64,000 nucleotides of DNA from Tachypleus tridentatus (taxonomy: Eukaryota > Arthropoda > Merostomata > Xiphosura > Limulidae), in the NCBI RefSeq assembly GCF_004210375.1, contig NC_134825.1, positions 67,199,558 to 67,263,557 of the forward strand. The letters are read 5' to 3'. This document shows positions 22,268 to 32,892 of this stretch, one piece after another. Under the pieces are notes generated by a model that worked only from the letters and a program-made list of their open reading frames with translations, had not been told where the DNA came from and searched no databases. Numbering within the stretch: the first letter of the stretch is position 1; each line of letters opens with the position of its first letter. The translations under genes and the position numbers were made by a program.

Positions 22268-23569
22268 ACGAATTAACTATTAACACAGCATACAATGTTT
22301 TTCTTTACTAGTTGATTTATTGACACTGATTTTATTTTTAAAATAATGATTAAAAGTAACAATTTAATGTTTTCAATATTTTAGGGTTAAATTTCATCTA
22401 CAAAGATATAAACTCAGTCCCTAAACCTTAACTTCTGTAAGATGGTTTTGTTGTTGTATGATGTTTAATATTACTTCATTCATTTGTCTACAATTTAACA
22501 GGTCATGCTGATGTTACAAAAATATCGGATTATAAACATTGTAAGTAACTTAAATATACAAATTAAAATATTTAATGTAATTTCAAGTGCAACATAATAC
22601 CATGAATATTTTATATTCTAGTTTTACCAATCGGTTTTTCTCTTTCATGTCTTACCAGTCAATTTATTTATCAGCATTATCATTAACTTTTGATGAAGGC
22701 AATCTACCTACATATGGATCACAAGGTAAAAATTAACCTAGCAATAAATATAACTAACTTAACACACTCTTTTGAGTTGTGTTACTGACGTCTTGTGATA
22801 CACCGGATTTGACGAAACAAACTAAAATGTTTAAACTAATTAGTTTGGAACAGTTATTTTAAATTTATGGTTAGATTGGCTGGCGAACGCCCTTTAATTA
22901 GCTTCGTAATGTAAATCTAAGACGAATATAAACAATGCTCATAAATCTTCCCGTGTAACTCTCAGTTTGAAAACTAATCATTAGTAAATGGACGAGATAA
23001 GCACGTCACAAACACTCATTTATCATTAGACAGTATTTGATATAACTTTTTTTTTTTTCAATTTGAGCGTGATGTTAGCAACGTTTCACAAAAGACAAGA
23101 GATCCCAGAGTGTGTTTTTCTCACGAAAAACCACAAGGGAATAATGTCGTCTAATTACTTCCATTTCAGTAACAAATAAATAAGATTCACGACTTATAAG
23201 TAGAACTTTTACAACCACTCATGATACATGTGTGAATATATTGTTTTTAACAATACCCCAGATCTGCAGTGAAATAATAAATGAACGTTTATTTCATCCA
23301 CCACAATCCTATCTTATACGCAATTAGGAAACGTTTTTATATTGTCTAAGTTATGTACATATTCAAGCAACAAACATAGGCCTAACGAGTTCTTTATGTA
23401 ATATTGAATAATTACATAAATAAGAACCGAATGAAATATTATGGTAATTTAAACAAGTTTCTTGAATAGTAACAACGATTTATTAATATACCATATAACA
23501 TGTTCAGGGCCTATTAAATGGTAGACGTTATCACAGATTACTCGATCAATGCGCAGTGATTTAATGTGG
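22268..23569. other. Unannotated DNA
   Basis: No supported gene or repeat in this 1.3-kb AT-rich stretch. Confidence 0.45.
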
Positions 23570-23830
23570 CATAGATAATTTGTTTCGGATATTTGCGCAG
23601 TGCAACACAAGGGCTATTTGTACTTGGCGTCCCTAATTATGAACTGATTGACAAGAGAGAAGACAGAAAGTCATAAACATGTACCATCAACCGTTGTCTA
23701 TTCTAATTGAATGGCATGATTTGACAGTCACTCTTAAAACACACCCACAGCTCCAAAGTGCACATCGCAATTTTTTTAACGAAACGCAAATCACAACCCC
23801 CAAATCCATACACCGAAACGCAATCCTCTA
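23570..23830 (-). mobile_element. Old T-related SINE subfamily
   Basis: The minus-strand order GGGCTATTTGTACTTGGCGT, CCCTAATTATGAACTGATTG, GACAGTCACTCTTAAAACAC and CCCACAGCTCCAAAGTGC parallels family T block by block. It carries its own variants, notably TTGGCGTCCC for TAGCCGTCCC. I read it as a distinct older subfamily. Confidence 0.55.
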
Positions 23831-24152
23831 GACCGCGCAAGGATCAAATCAAGTTGATCAAAACGCTTTTCCTTTTGTATGTGTGTGGTATCAGTTATTT
23901 CCTTCTCTAATTATTAATTGCATAGTTCACCTTTGGGGACTCGGAGTAATTCTCAAGCAGGTAAAACTATCGAGCATTCGAAAATTTTTAAATATATACT
24001 TTTTAACTTTTACTGGCGCTGATACTTCATATTTCAATGTAAATCATGTAGCCTAGCTTATGAGTTTAAATATAAAAATGGAAAACACATTAAAAACGAA
24101 CGGAGGCTTGACATTGAAAATCATTTATATATTTATTTAATAATTAATGGTT

Positions 24153-24426
24153 TTGGTTTGTTTTGAATTTCGCGCAAAGCTATACGAGGTATATCTGCGC
24201 TAGCCGTCCCTAATTTAGCAGTGTAAGACTTGAGGGAAGGCAGCTAGTCATCACCACCCACCGCCAACTCTTGGGCTACTCTTTTACCAATAAATAGTGA
24301 GATTGACAGTTACTTTATAACGCCCCTAGCGCTGAAAGGGCGAGCATATTTGGTGTGAAGGGGATTCGAACTCACGACCCTCATATTACGACTCGAGTGT
24401 CTTAATCACCTGGCCATGTCGGGTCT
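24153..24426 (-). mobile_element. T-family SINE, full length
   Basis: TTTGAATTTCGCGCAAAGCT at the tail, CGTCCCTAATTTAGCAGTGT, CACCACCCACCGCCAACTCT, and a head ending CACCTGGCCATGTCGGGTC. The anticodon loop complement is TTACGAC, so one loop base has changed. Confidence 0.93.
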
Positions 24427-24515
24427 TAGTAAGTAATGTAGAATTACACTGTTCAGAACGGCATTTCTTGAAATCAAGAATAAGATATATCGCATAATTC
24501 GTACGCTTTGTTTAC

Positions 24516-24630
24516 GTGTGCTTTTTTTATAGCAAAGCCACCTTGGGCTATCTGCTGTGTCTACCAAAGAAAATTGAACCCCTGATTTTAAATGTCTAAA
24601 TCCGAATATTTACCGTTGTCTTAGCGGTGG
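24516..24630 (-). mobile_element. V2-family SINE, diverged
   Basis: TTATAGCAAAGCCACCTTGG, GCTATCTGCTGTGTCTACCA, GAACCCCTGATTTTAAATG and TTACCGTTGTCTTAGCGGTG on the minus strand. Confidence 0.8.
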
Positions 24631-24827
24631 ACTTTTAAATAGGTTATAAAGTTTAGAAACTGAACCAATTAACTAATCACTTACGTTTGTACACTGAGGT
24701 ACAATAATAAAATGATCCACAACAATGTTTCACATAAAATACACACTTAACATTCTTCTTTATAAGTAACTAACTGTGGTTACATTTTGCGAAATAACAT
24801 CTAATGCGATGACATTAAGGTGCTTTT

Positions 24828-24968
24828 CTTAACGTTTTGCGCCCCCCACTAGTACAGCGGTATGTCTCTGGATTTACAACGCTAAAATCAGGGGTTCGAG
24901 TCTCCTCGGTGGGCTCAACAGATAGCCCGATGTGGCTTTGCCATAAGAAAACACACTTAACGTTTTGC
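24828..24968 (+). mobile_element. V2-family SINE with perfect 13-bp target duplication
   Basis: The element occupies 24841-24955 between two copies of CTTAACGTTTTGC (24828-24840, 24956-24968). The order is CCCCCCACTAGTACAGCGGT, GATTTACAACGCTAAAATCA, GGGGTTCGAGTCTCCTCGGT, CAGATAGCCCGATGTGGC, CATAAGAAAACACA. The right boundary falls right after AAAACACA, defining the V2 3' end. It was inserted directly upstream of an older V1 copy. Confidence 0.95.
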
Positions 24969-25086
24969 ACCCTAGGAGCACAGCGGCCGTTTGGGGAATT
25001 ACAACACTAAAAACTGAATTTCGATATCCGTGTGGGGCAGAGCACAAGTAGCCTATTGTGTAGTTTGTGCTGAGCTACGCACAAAC
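24969..25086 (+). mobile_element. V1-family SINE, diverged
   Basis: ACCCTAGGAGCACAGCGGCC, AATTACAACACTAAAAACTG, ATTTCGATATCCGTGTGGGG, CAGAGCACAAGTAGCCTATT and GTGTAGTTTGTGCT. It was older than the V2 insertion that abuts its 5' end. Confidence 0.85.
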
Positions 25087-25165
25087 AGCATATTAGCTTT
25101 TTCTGTGTGAAGATTTAATTGAGACATAGTTATAACTCGTCGACACTAATAAATTAACATATAAA

Positions 25166-25405
25166 AAAAATGTGTCACAGGACGGCTGATATGGGTATTA
25201 AAACTTTTTTAAAATAAAGCAGAGACCAACGTTTCAACCTTCTTAGGTCATCTTCAGGTTAACAGAGTTTGCAGCTGACCGTTGCTGGACACATGTCTTA
25301 CAGACGAGAGTGTAAACGGGCACCAAATTGTAGGGGGCGTTGTAGTTAGATTTTAGGCTATTAAATAGTATAGGTATAAAGATGTTCCTTTATATTGGTT
25401 TGAAT
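25166..25405 (-). mobile_element. Penelope-like repeat fragment with hammerhead-like core
   Basis: Aligns by eye with 36575-36825: ACGGCTGATATGGGTATTAA, AACGTTTCAACCTTCTTAGG TCATCTTCAGG, GACCGTTGCTGGACACATGT, ATTTTAGGCTATTAAATAGT and GTTCCTTTATATTGGTTTGA. Read on the minus strand it contains CTGAAGA, a GACCT/AGGTT stem and GAAAC (25228-25257). Upstream at 25277-25284 is CAACGGTC, which could pair with CGTTG. The usual end GATGACGAGAAACCC is missing. The assignment to the Penelope-like class is an inference. Confidence 0.6.
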
Positions 25406-26131
25406 TGTTGTATATAAATAACATACTGTTCTTATTGAATAAGGCATTCTGTATCACTGAAAGTTATTTTATCAGCTGTGAAGGTGTTAAGTCCGTCGGT
25501 CACAAAACGCTTCGTAACCCAAATTGACGATAAAATAAAATATATGAGAACGAACCTTAAATAATACTTTTTCAGCGGCATAATGTAAAACTTTCTCTTA
25601 CTGAGAAACAACTGACGTTACGAGTATAGCATATACAATAATATTACTTTATAAGACGTCAAGATGTAACATTAATTAATTTTTAAACAGTGATAAAACG
25701 AAAAACACATACACAGGAAATGTTCTCAACACACTTGGATCTCTTTGTGTTAACCAGTAGCAGTCCTTTTTATTGAATCACTATCACCACATAAGAATAT
25801 TCATGGCCATTTCTAATTGTCGGTAGTTGGGTCCTTTAGGTGGACCTGAGAGGATCAGGTACAATCTTGACCCCTTCCTTCCGCATTTATGGTGTTATCA
25901 GTAACTTTATGTTTTGGGCAACTGTTAAATGTTGAACACAATATAAGAGAGGGTATTATTGTCAGAAGTGTTCATTGATGTGAATTCAAAACCCTTATCA
26001 GGGTCATGTTCATTTATGTTCGAAGTTCATCATTTACACTGAGACACATTTGCTGTATAAATAGTCCATATATATTCCAATGTTTTTCATGTTGTTGGCT
26101 TATTTTATAGATATTTACATAATTTGTTTTT
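25406..26131. other. Unannotated DNA
   Basis: No supported feature. Confidence 0.45.
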
Positions 26132-26392
26132 GTTTTCTTTCAATTTCACCTAAAGCTACACTAGAAGTATCTTCGCTACCCGTCCGTAAACTAGCAGAGT
26201 AAGATTGGAGGGAAGGCAGCTAGCCAATATCACCCACCGCCAACTATTAGGCTACTTTTTTACCAACGAATATTAGGATGGATCACCACATTATAACCTT
26301 ACCATAGCCGAAATAGCGAGCGGGTTAGGGGGATTCGAACCTTCGATTCTTAGATTGCGAGTCAAGCGTCCTAGCCACCAATACATGCCTGG
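26132..26392 (-). mobile_element. T-family SINE, diverged
   Basis: TTCAATTTCACCTAAAGCTA, CACCCACCGCCAACTATTAG, ACCAACGAATATTAGGATGG, GGGGGATTCGAACCTTCG and AGCCACCAATACATGCCTGG. Confidence 0.88.
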
Positions 26393-27561
26393 AAGGGGAA
26401 TGAGATACCGAACGATGTCTTACGACAGTGGATCGTAAATGAAAGAAGCAACAGAACTTTATAGACATTGCATAAAATCCAATTAGATTATTACTTTAAA
26501 AAAATTTAATATTTATCTCATTTTCACGTATAAAAATCCTGGTCCAGTGATAAACGTATATGACATATTACTGCTTGACATTCATTAGATATTCTATAAC
26601 AAAATAAGAATTATACGAGGCATAACGTTTCAAGAAACTAATTAGATTTTGATGTATTTTTAAGTGATATACTTAAGCCTTTATATATCAACTGCTGCTA
26701 AACATTTTTTTAGACAATACGGCATTTCGAATATCTTCAACTTACAGAGGCTGTAATTAGTTTTGTTTTCCGCAGATATCCTTGAGATGTTTGTTAGTTT
26801 TATAAAACGAGTCAGTTATTTTGAACTTTCAATGCTGTTTTATTTCATATATTAACATAACATTCAAATTTCAAGACTGTGAAGGCATCGATCTGTTGTA
26901 TTTTGAAGAAAATTCGTCGTCAAGCGAGCTAATGTTTCTATAAAATTCCCTGAACAACTTTATTCGTGAAATTGAAAACGTCCCAAACGACGTTTAATAT
27001 TCTTATCTTTCATCATATTTTCTTTTTCTGACAGCTAACTTTTCATGTATATGTTCACTTATTGCCCAATCCAAAGTACCTATTCATTTTTTATGAGTAT
27101 CATGAATAGTTATTTTTCTCTTGAGGTTGTTAGTTCTTAAGTAACTTGCTTTACAGTTGAATTTTTGTTCGTTATTCATGTACACACACGCACACGTATA
27201 TGTATAAATACTCTTGGAAAAAATGTTTGCCATATAAGTGCATTTTTAATACCTTATATCTTACAAATTTCCATGCATCACCACTGATTTCAGACTTCGT
27301 TGTTGTTTTTTACAGCTGAAGTTGACACGGCAGTCTACTAAGATCATGTCATTGAATAAAAAATACACGTTCAACTGGATATTGACAACGGATTATTTTT
27401 GTTGTTGTTGTTACTGAACACACTCATTGGTGCTTACAAGATACGACTTACTACCATGGAGAAGACTTGTTTAACACTCTGCTTTTAACGATCTGTTTAT
27501 CTTCTAATCTTAATATAAACCCCGTAATATTCATGTATGCAAATTCATGTATCACTTATTT
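26393..27561. other. Unannotated DNA
   Basis: No gene or dispersed repeat recognised; short (CA)n at 27181-27196. Confidence 0.45.
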
Positions 27562-27905
27562 GTTTGTAGTTAAGCACAAAGCTACATAATAGGCTATCTC
27601 TGCTCTGTCCACCACAAGTGTGGAAACCCTGTTTCTAGCACTGCAAGTCTGCAGACGTACCGTCGCACCAAACATGCTCGCCCTTTCAGCCGTGGGGGTG
27701 TTGTAATGTTACGGTCAATCCCACTATTCGTTGGTAAAAGAGTAGCCCAAGAGTTGGCGGTGGGTGGTGATGACTAGCTGACTTCCGTCTAATCTTACAC
27801 TGCTAAATTAGGGTCGGCTAGCGTAGATAGCCCTCGAGTAGCTTTGCGCGAAATTAAAAAAAAACAAAAAAAACTGCAGACCTACCACTATGCCACTGGG
27901 GAACA
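27562..27905 (-). mobile_element. V1-family SINE split by a later T-family insertion
   Basis: The left part (27562-27661) shows TTAAGCACAAAGCTACATAA, ATCTCTGCTCTGTCCACCAC and CTGCAAGTCTGCAGACGTAC. The right part (27874-27905) resumes with CTGCAGACCTACCACTATGC CACTGGGG. The interruption is a plus-strand T SINE at 27662-27873. Confidence 0.93.
27662..27873 (+). mobile_element. 5'-truncated T-family SINE nested in V1
   Basis: Begins at TCGCACCAAACATGCTCGCC, so the tRNA-like head is missing. The rest is full length and ends in an A-rich tail. It is bounded by CTGCAGACGTACC (27649-27661) and CTGCAGACCTACC (27874-27886), a 13-bp target duplication with one mismatch. Truncation at the 5' end with an intact tail is the mark of incomplete reverse transcription. 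Confidence 0.93.
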
Positions 27906-28736
27906 GCAGCTTTATTTATATCCAAATCTTTTCGTTTTAAAAAACGAAATAGCTCTCTTTAAGTCATTTTAATTGTTCATCTTATAGATCACTGGAACAT
28001 TTTGTATATTATATTCAGTGTTTTTTTCAGTTTTCCTGTTTTAATGCATAGGTATTTTATTATAAATTTTGTGTATTATTTTTTTACGTATTCAAATAGG
28101 TAAGCTTACAAAAGCACATCATAGTAAAAATATAGATTAAGAGATGAAAAGCAACAAGAACAAAGTTCCAAGACAAATCGATTCAACTTTAGTGTTTAGA
28201 AACTCAATATAAAGCTTGTTAGTTTTTCGAGTTCAATATACGACCTCCTCTATGGAGTGTAGTTAAAACTAGCGAAGCAGGGTTTGAGTTTATCTAGAGG
28301 GAAAGAACAGATGGTACACGTTCTATTGTATATCTAGTCTTGTACTCTACCACATCCGGGACAGAAGTAAAATGCCGGCTAGTAATTAAAAACAAAAATT
28401 CACTAAAACGAAGATGTGCGTCAATACTGAAGTAGGGCTCCGTCAGTCATAAATAAGATACGATGACAGGTAAACAACTACGCATGCTCCAATTACCCAC
28501 CATAACCAGCGAATACATGAATTTGAAGAGCTCCATTTAAAGAGGTATAAATATTCATGTCTGCAGACGACATTCGTTTGTTTGTTTTTTTTTGGTGTGT
28601 GAGATTAAAACTTCCGTAACTTTAACGAGCTGACCAGAGCATCACCTATACCTCACTGTAAAGACCATTAGATAATAAATATTTGCCAGTCCGTTATATT
28701 AATATTTCGAATAAGATTGATAATTTATACAGAATA
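27906..28736. other. Unannotated DNA
   Basis: No supported feature. Confidence 0.45.
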
Positions 28737-28919
28737 TCCCCGTGGGGGTGATATAAAGTGACGGTCAATCCCATTACTTGTTGGTAAAAGAGTAGCCTCA
28801 TAGTTGGCGGTGGTTGGTGATGACTAGCTGCTTTCACTCTAGTCTTACACTGTCAAATTAGGGAGAGCTAATTCAAATAGGCCTCGAGTAGCTGTGCGCG
28901 AAATTCAAACCAAACCAAG
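28737..28919 (+). mobile_element. 5'-truncated T-family SINE
   Basis: Starts at CCCGTGGGGGTGATATAAAG and continues through GTAGCCTCATAGTTGGCGGT, CTTACACTGTCAAATTAGGG and AGCTGTGCGCGAAATTCAAA. The head and first 70 bp are absent. Confidence 0.88.
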
Positions 28920-29798
28920 AAATATATCAGCTGTGCATCTCATCAAGTTTGCTACCTGCTTACGAAATATTAATACTAATATTAGGTTAAAAACTTAACG
29001 ATTCTTTCAATAAATCTTAAAAGATATAGCTATTGAAAACACAGAACGATATACTTATATTCATCATAGAATTTTATATTTTATAACTGATATAAGGTCT
29101 GAACGACGTATTGACAGTAAATTCAAATTCATGAAATTTCAATAAAATTTCAAAATTTGTTACTGATTAAAGATAACAAGTTTATATCAATAGAATCATG
29201 AAAATATAAACGATGAAACTCTCATTAAGATAAAAAAGTTAAACATTATTGAGTAATTAAAATATGAAAGCTCAGTATCAGAGACTTGAGCCCTCTGTGC
29301 AGAATCTTAAAATATATAACTTAACCAACTTGCGAAAGTTATAAAATTATAAAGTTTTTGGTTGGAGAAAATTAAACTTAAATGAAATTTTCAAGGTGTC
29401 AATGGTTGAAATCTTAATATAATCTTAAGGACGTTTTAAAAATAGGAAGAATACAATTATGAGTGTTATCAAGGGAGAACTTAAACAGACTCCAAAAACT
29501 TATATAACTTAAAAAGATCTGGAAATATTTCTTGATAGAATTTGAGCACTTATGACTGTTACTATTCCTAAATGTTATCAGAGAAAACATAACAACCCAA
29601 TTAACGAGTGGTGGATTCTTTAAACTTTAAGGAGATAGAATCATAAAATTGACTTGAGGTGTTCATAAACATTATCCAGACAAAAGTTTAAAATGTGTGG
29701 CTTTTACTACGCCTAAACGTTATCCAATCAAAATTCTAAAATGTACGACTGGTGTTATCCCTGAAAGATATATAAATGGAATCGTAACATTCATGATT
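28920..29798. other. Unannotated DNA
   Basis: From about 28990 to 29760 there are recurring imperfect phrases such as AATCTTAAAATATATAACTT, GTTATCA and ATTAAAATTT-like strings at irregular spacing. This may be a very old tandem array, but I cannot define a unit. Confidence 0.35.
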
Positions 29799-29841
29799 GC
29801 TTGTTTTGTTTGTTTTTGAATTTCGCACAAAGCTACTCGAG
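29799..29841 (-). mobile_element. T-family SINE tail fragment
   Basis: TTTGTTTTTGAATTTCGCAC AAAGCTACTCGAG, identical in layout to the 3' end of family T, directly followed by a second, full copy. Confidence 0.8.
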
Positions 29842-30112
29842 AGTTTTGGTTTGGTTTCTTTTGAATTTCACGCAAAGCTTCAGGAGGGCTATCTGTGCCA
29901 GCCGTCCCTAATTTAGCAGTGTAAGACTAAAGGGAAGGCAGCTAGTCATCACCATCCACCGCCAACTCTTGGGCTACTCTTGTACAACAAATAGTGATAT
30001 TCACCGTCACATTATAACGCTCTCACGGCTGAAAGTGTGAGCATGTTTGGTGTGACAGGGATTCGAACCCGCGACCTTAAGATTACGAGTCGAGCGCCTT
30101 AACCCAAGTCAT
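29842..30112 (-). mobile_element. T-family SINE, nearly full length
   Basis: TTTTGAATTTCACGCAAAGC, CAGCCGTCCCTAATTTAGCA, ACCATCCACCGCCAACTCTT, GGGATTCGAACCCGCGAC (intact B box) and TTACGAG (anticodon loop complement, Thr CGT). The 5' end is degraded at AACCCAAGTCATG. Confidence 0.93.
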
Positions 30113-30187
30113 GTGTTTTCTTGTGTTCTCCATTTAAAAAAAGGTTATCGCCATATACTAATAATATTTATTAGTGGTGTTAAGCGT

Positions 30188-30301
30188 TAATCCCCTCACT
30201 GATATGTCTACGGACTCACTCCTCCTAGAAACCCAATTTCGATACCCTTGGTGGGCAAAGTACAGATAGCCAGTTGTATAGCTTTGTGTTTAAAACAAAT
30301 C
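30188..30301 (+). mobile_element. V1-family SINE, diverged
   Basis: TAATCCCCTCACTGATATGT, CTACGGACTC, ATTTCGATACCCTTGGTGGG, CAAAGTACAGATAGCCAG and TAGCTTTGTGTTTAAAAC. Confidence 0.78.
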
Positions 30302-30884
30302 TAAACGTTATCCGAATAAAATTTTAAAATATATGACTAGTGTTATCCCTAAAAGAAATCAGATGAAACCACGAAATTCGTCTCATGACCTTAAGTCTAA
30401 TTTTTTTAAAAACATAAATGGTGTTAAGTTATTTTTATTAATATTTTTATCTCATTAATAACGTTGATTGTAATCATATATTAACTTTAATCTTGTATAA
30501 AGTTTTACAAACTTTGCACAGAGTGTTTAACAGACAATTATTGATCCAACAAATATTTCCTTCGTGAAATTCTCTGAAGAAAATATTTTGCAAATTTTCT
30601 CTGATTTATTGAAAACGATTACAACTGGAACTAATTTAGAACTGATCGTACTGAATGAGTGAAACCAAAACGAAAACTGAAGTAATTTACTTCAGTATCA
30701 CTCTAAAAATTCAAATTATTCCAGAAATAAACAAGTCTTGAAATACTTTGTTATCAAAATCAAGCACAGATACTTCATCAAAACAGTTTCGCTTATCGTG
30801 CAAGAAAAAAACATCAGAATCAAAACTGTATACGAGAAAACACAGTATAATAAAATGAAACAAAACTGAGTATCATTGATGGTT
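30302..30884. other. Unannotated DNA
   Basis: No supported feature. Confidence 0.45.
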
Positions 30885-30983
30885 TTTTCGCGCTAAGCCA
30901 CGCAGCAGTCTATCTACGCTATGTTCACTGCAAGGGAAAGAGTCCCGATTTTAGCACTCAAGTCCTTAATCTTACCACTGACC
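30885..30983 (-). mobile_element. V-type SINE, diverged
   Basis: TCGCGCTAAGCCACGCAGCA, GTCTATCTACGCTATGTTCA, AGTCCCGATTTTAGCACTCA and CTTACCACTGACCC. Block order as in V1/V2. Confidence 0.6.
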
Positions 30984-31605
30984 CACAGACGAGTATGAGA
31001 CAAAGTAGAAGAGAAATAGCATATAACGAGGAGCAAGACAAGAAGATAAAACATGATCGAAGGAAAACAAAACTAAAGTAAATAATGTTTAATGAAAATA
31101 AAAGAATATTGAATGTAATAAGTGATAAAAACAAAAATAATCTAATAAACTGGAAAGATATAACAGAAAAAAAAATATTATATATGAGAACAGACAAAAA
31201 GGCATAGGATAAAATACAGCAGAAAAATAATATGTCAGAGAAAAATCAGGGAACAATATTTCATATGATAAAAAATTCTAAAGAGAAAATAAATATATAA
31301 CAAACGCTAGAACAGAATATAAGAAAACAACGTTCGAGAAAAATTAGCAAAAACAAAACAGCACTTAAAAAACAACAAAAACAGTTAAGCAATAATACTG
31401 ATTGAAATATACTCCGGAATAAAAACAATGTATATGTAATGAAACGCCATTCAAAAATAACAGTCTATGAAGAAAGTGCACAAAAATTTAAACATATGCG
31501 TAAGAAAAAACAAAAGGAAAACATTATGTCACGGGGAGGGAAAGAAACGCAAAATTATATTCTGTACACCGTGAGCAGTCAAATCCCGGATTTAAGAAAG
31601 TTCGT
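30984..31605. other. A-rich unannotated DNA
   Basis: The plus strand is dominated by A-rich sequence. Its complement gives Phe/Leu-rich open frames that I reject as genes. Confidence 0.5.
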
Positions 31606-31662
31606 GTGTTTTTTATACCAAAGCCACATCGGGCTATCTGCTGAGACCACCGAAGAAAGTTC
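31606..31662 (-). mobile_element. V2-family SINE, 3' part
   Basis: TTTTTTATACCAAAGCCACA TCGGGCTATCTGCTGAGACC ACCGAAG on the minus strand; the head is missing. Confidence 0.75.
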
Positions 31663-31748
31663 GTAAAGTGCTTCGACACTTCTGACTAATAAATAACATA
31701 ATTCAAGAGTTTTTCCAAAGATTCAACCTCCAAAAACAATGGAGGAAT

Positions 31749-32018
31749 ATTGTTTTGAATTTCGCGCAAAGATACTCGAGGACTATCTGCGCTAGCCGTC
31801 CCTAATTTAGCAGTGTAAGGCTAGAAGGAAGACAGCTAGTCATCACCATCCACTGCCAATTCTTGGGCTACTCTTTTACGAACGAATAGCAGAACTGACC
31901 GTTCCATTACAACGCCCCCACGGCTGAAAGGGCGGTCATGTTTAGTGTGACGGGAATTCGAACCCACGACCCTCGGATTACGAGTCGAACGCCTTCACAC
32001 ACTTGGCTATGCCTGGCT
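31749..32018 (-). mobile_element. T-family SINE, full length
   Basis: TTTTGAATTTCGCGCAAAGA, CTGCGCTAGCCGTCCCTAAT, CCCCCACGGCTGAAAGGGCG, GGAATTCGAACCCACGACCC, TTACGAG loop complement (Thr CGT) and ACTTGGCTATGCCTGGC. Confidence 0.95.
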
Positions 32019-32282
32019 TATAAAATAAAAAGAAACAACTAACTTATAAATACAATGCATATAAATACACGCACTAATATATATACATATATAAAGAAAC
32101 ATTAGCCAAGACAGATTAACAAACATTAACAAAAAACAAAATATTTTTTATAAGTAACCTTCGAGTTATATTGAACTATTGTACTACAAACCTTTATATT
32201 ACTTTAGAACATGCGCTTCAGTATCTGAAGCAGTCCTGTCAATATTTGTATTGTTATACTAACAAATCGTTTAGAAGAAGTT

Positions 32283-32400
32283 CTCTAGAGGGTCAGCGCT
32301 AAGTTTACGGACCTACGATGCAAAAGAAAAAAAAAATTGATTTCGATTTCCCGTAGTAGACACAGAAGAACGCTAAACGTGGCTTATCTTTAAAACAACC
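32283..32400 (+). mobile_element. V-type SINE, strongly diverged
   Basis: TCTAGAGGGTCAGCGCTAAG, TTTACGGACCTACGATGC, ATTTCGATTTCCCGTAGTAG and ACACAGAAGAACGCTAAACG TGGCTTA. An insertion of A residues follows the anticodon region. Confidence 0.6.
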
Positions 32401-32644
32401 AAACCTTTAAGCGAATGGATGGAACTATTATGTTCTTCAACATTTTAAATACATGTTTATTCCTATTACAAATATTGAACGTAACTATAATTTTAAAATT
32501 ATTTAACTGATTAAAACATTGTTCCGTTTTCACTTTACGAAAGCATTCCTGTGTGATTTTGTTAAATTGATTACTCCTCACAAAATACTTAAGATTACAA
32601 AGAACTTTATTCGCTGTTTAAGCTGTTTAAAGTAGGTTTTTTTC

Positions 32645-32690
32645 AACCTGATGAAGACCTGATCTTGTAAAACAAAACGTCATTTTGAAA
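32645..32690 (+). other. Possible Penelope-like end (weak)
   Basis: CAACCTGATGAAGACCTGAT followed by CTTGTAAAACAAAACGTC resembles the CTGATGA...GAAAC layout of hammerhead cores at Penelope-like ends. Here GAAAC is altered to AAAAC and the stem is short. I treat it as a relic at best. Confidence 0.3.
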
Positions 32691-32892
32691 AAGAAAACTC
32701 GAAACTAAAGAACGTCCCTTAATAGTTTTCGAACGGATGAAAAACTATGAGCAAAAAAAAAAACTTGCAATGGTAAATTAAACAAAACCATTATTTTGAA
32801 CAACAAAAAAGTTAGCTACGTCTACGAAAAAAGTTTTCTGGTGTATTTCCACGAATAACTATTTTTCTGATTGCATTCTTAGTAATAATTCT

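Noticed and set aside
30958..31197. A 79-codon minus-strand hydrophobic frame resembling a membrane protein
   Set aside because: The Phe/Leu/Ile content comes from A-rich sequence on the other strand; it starts in a SINE.
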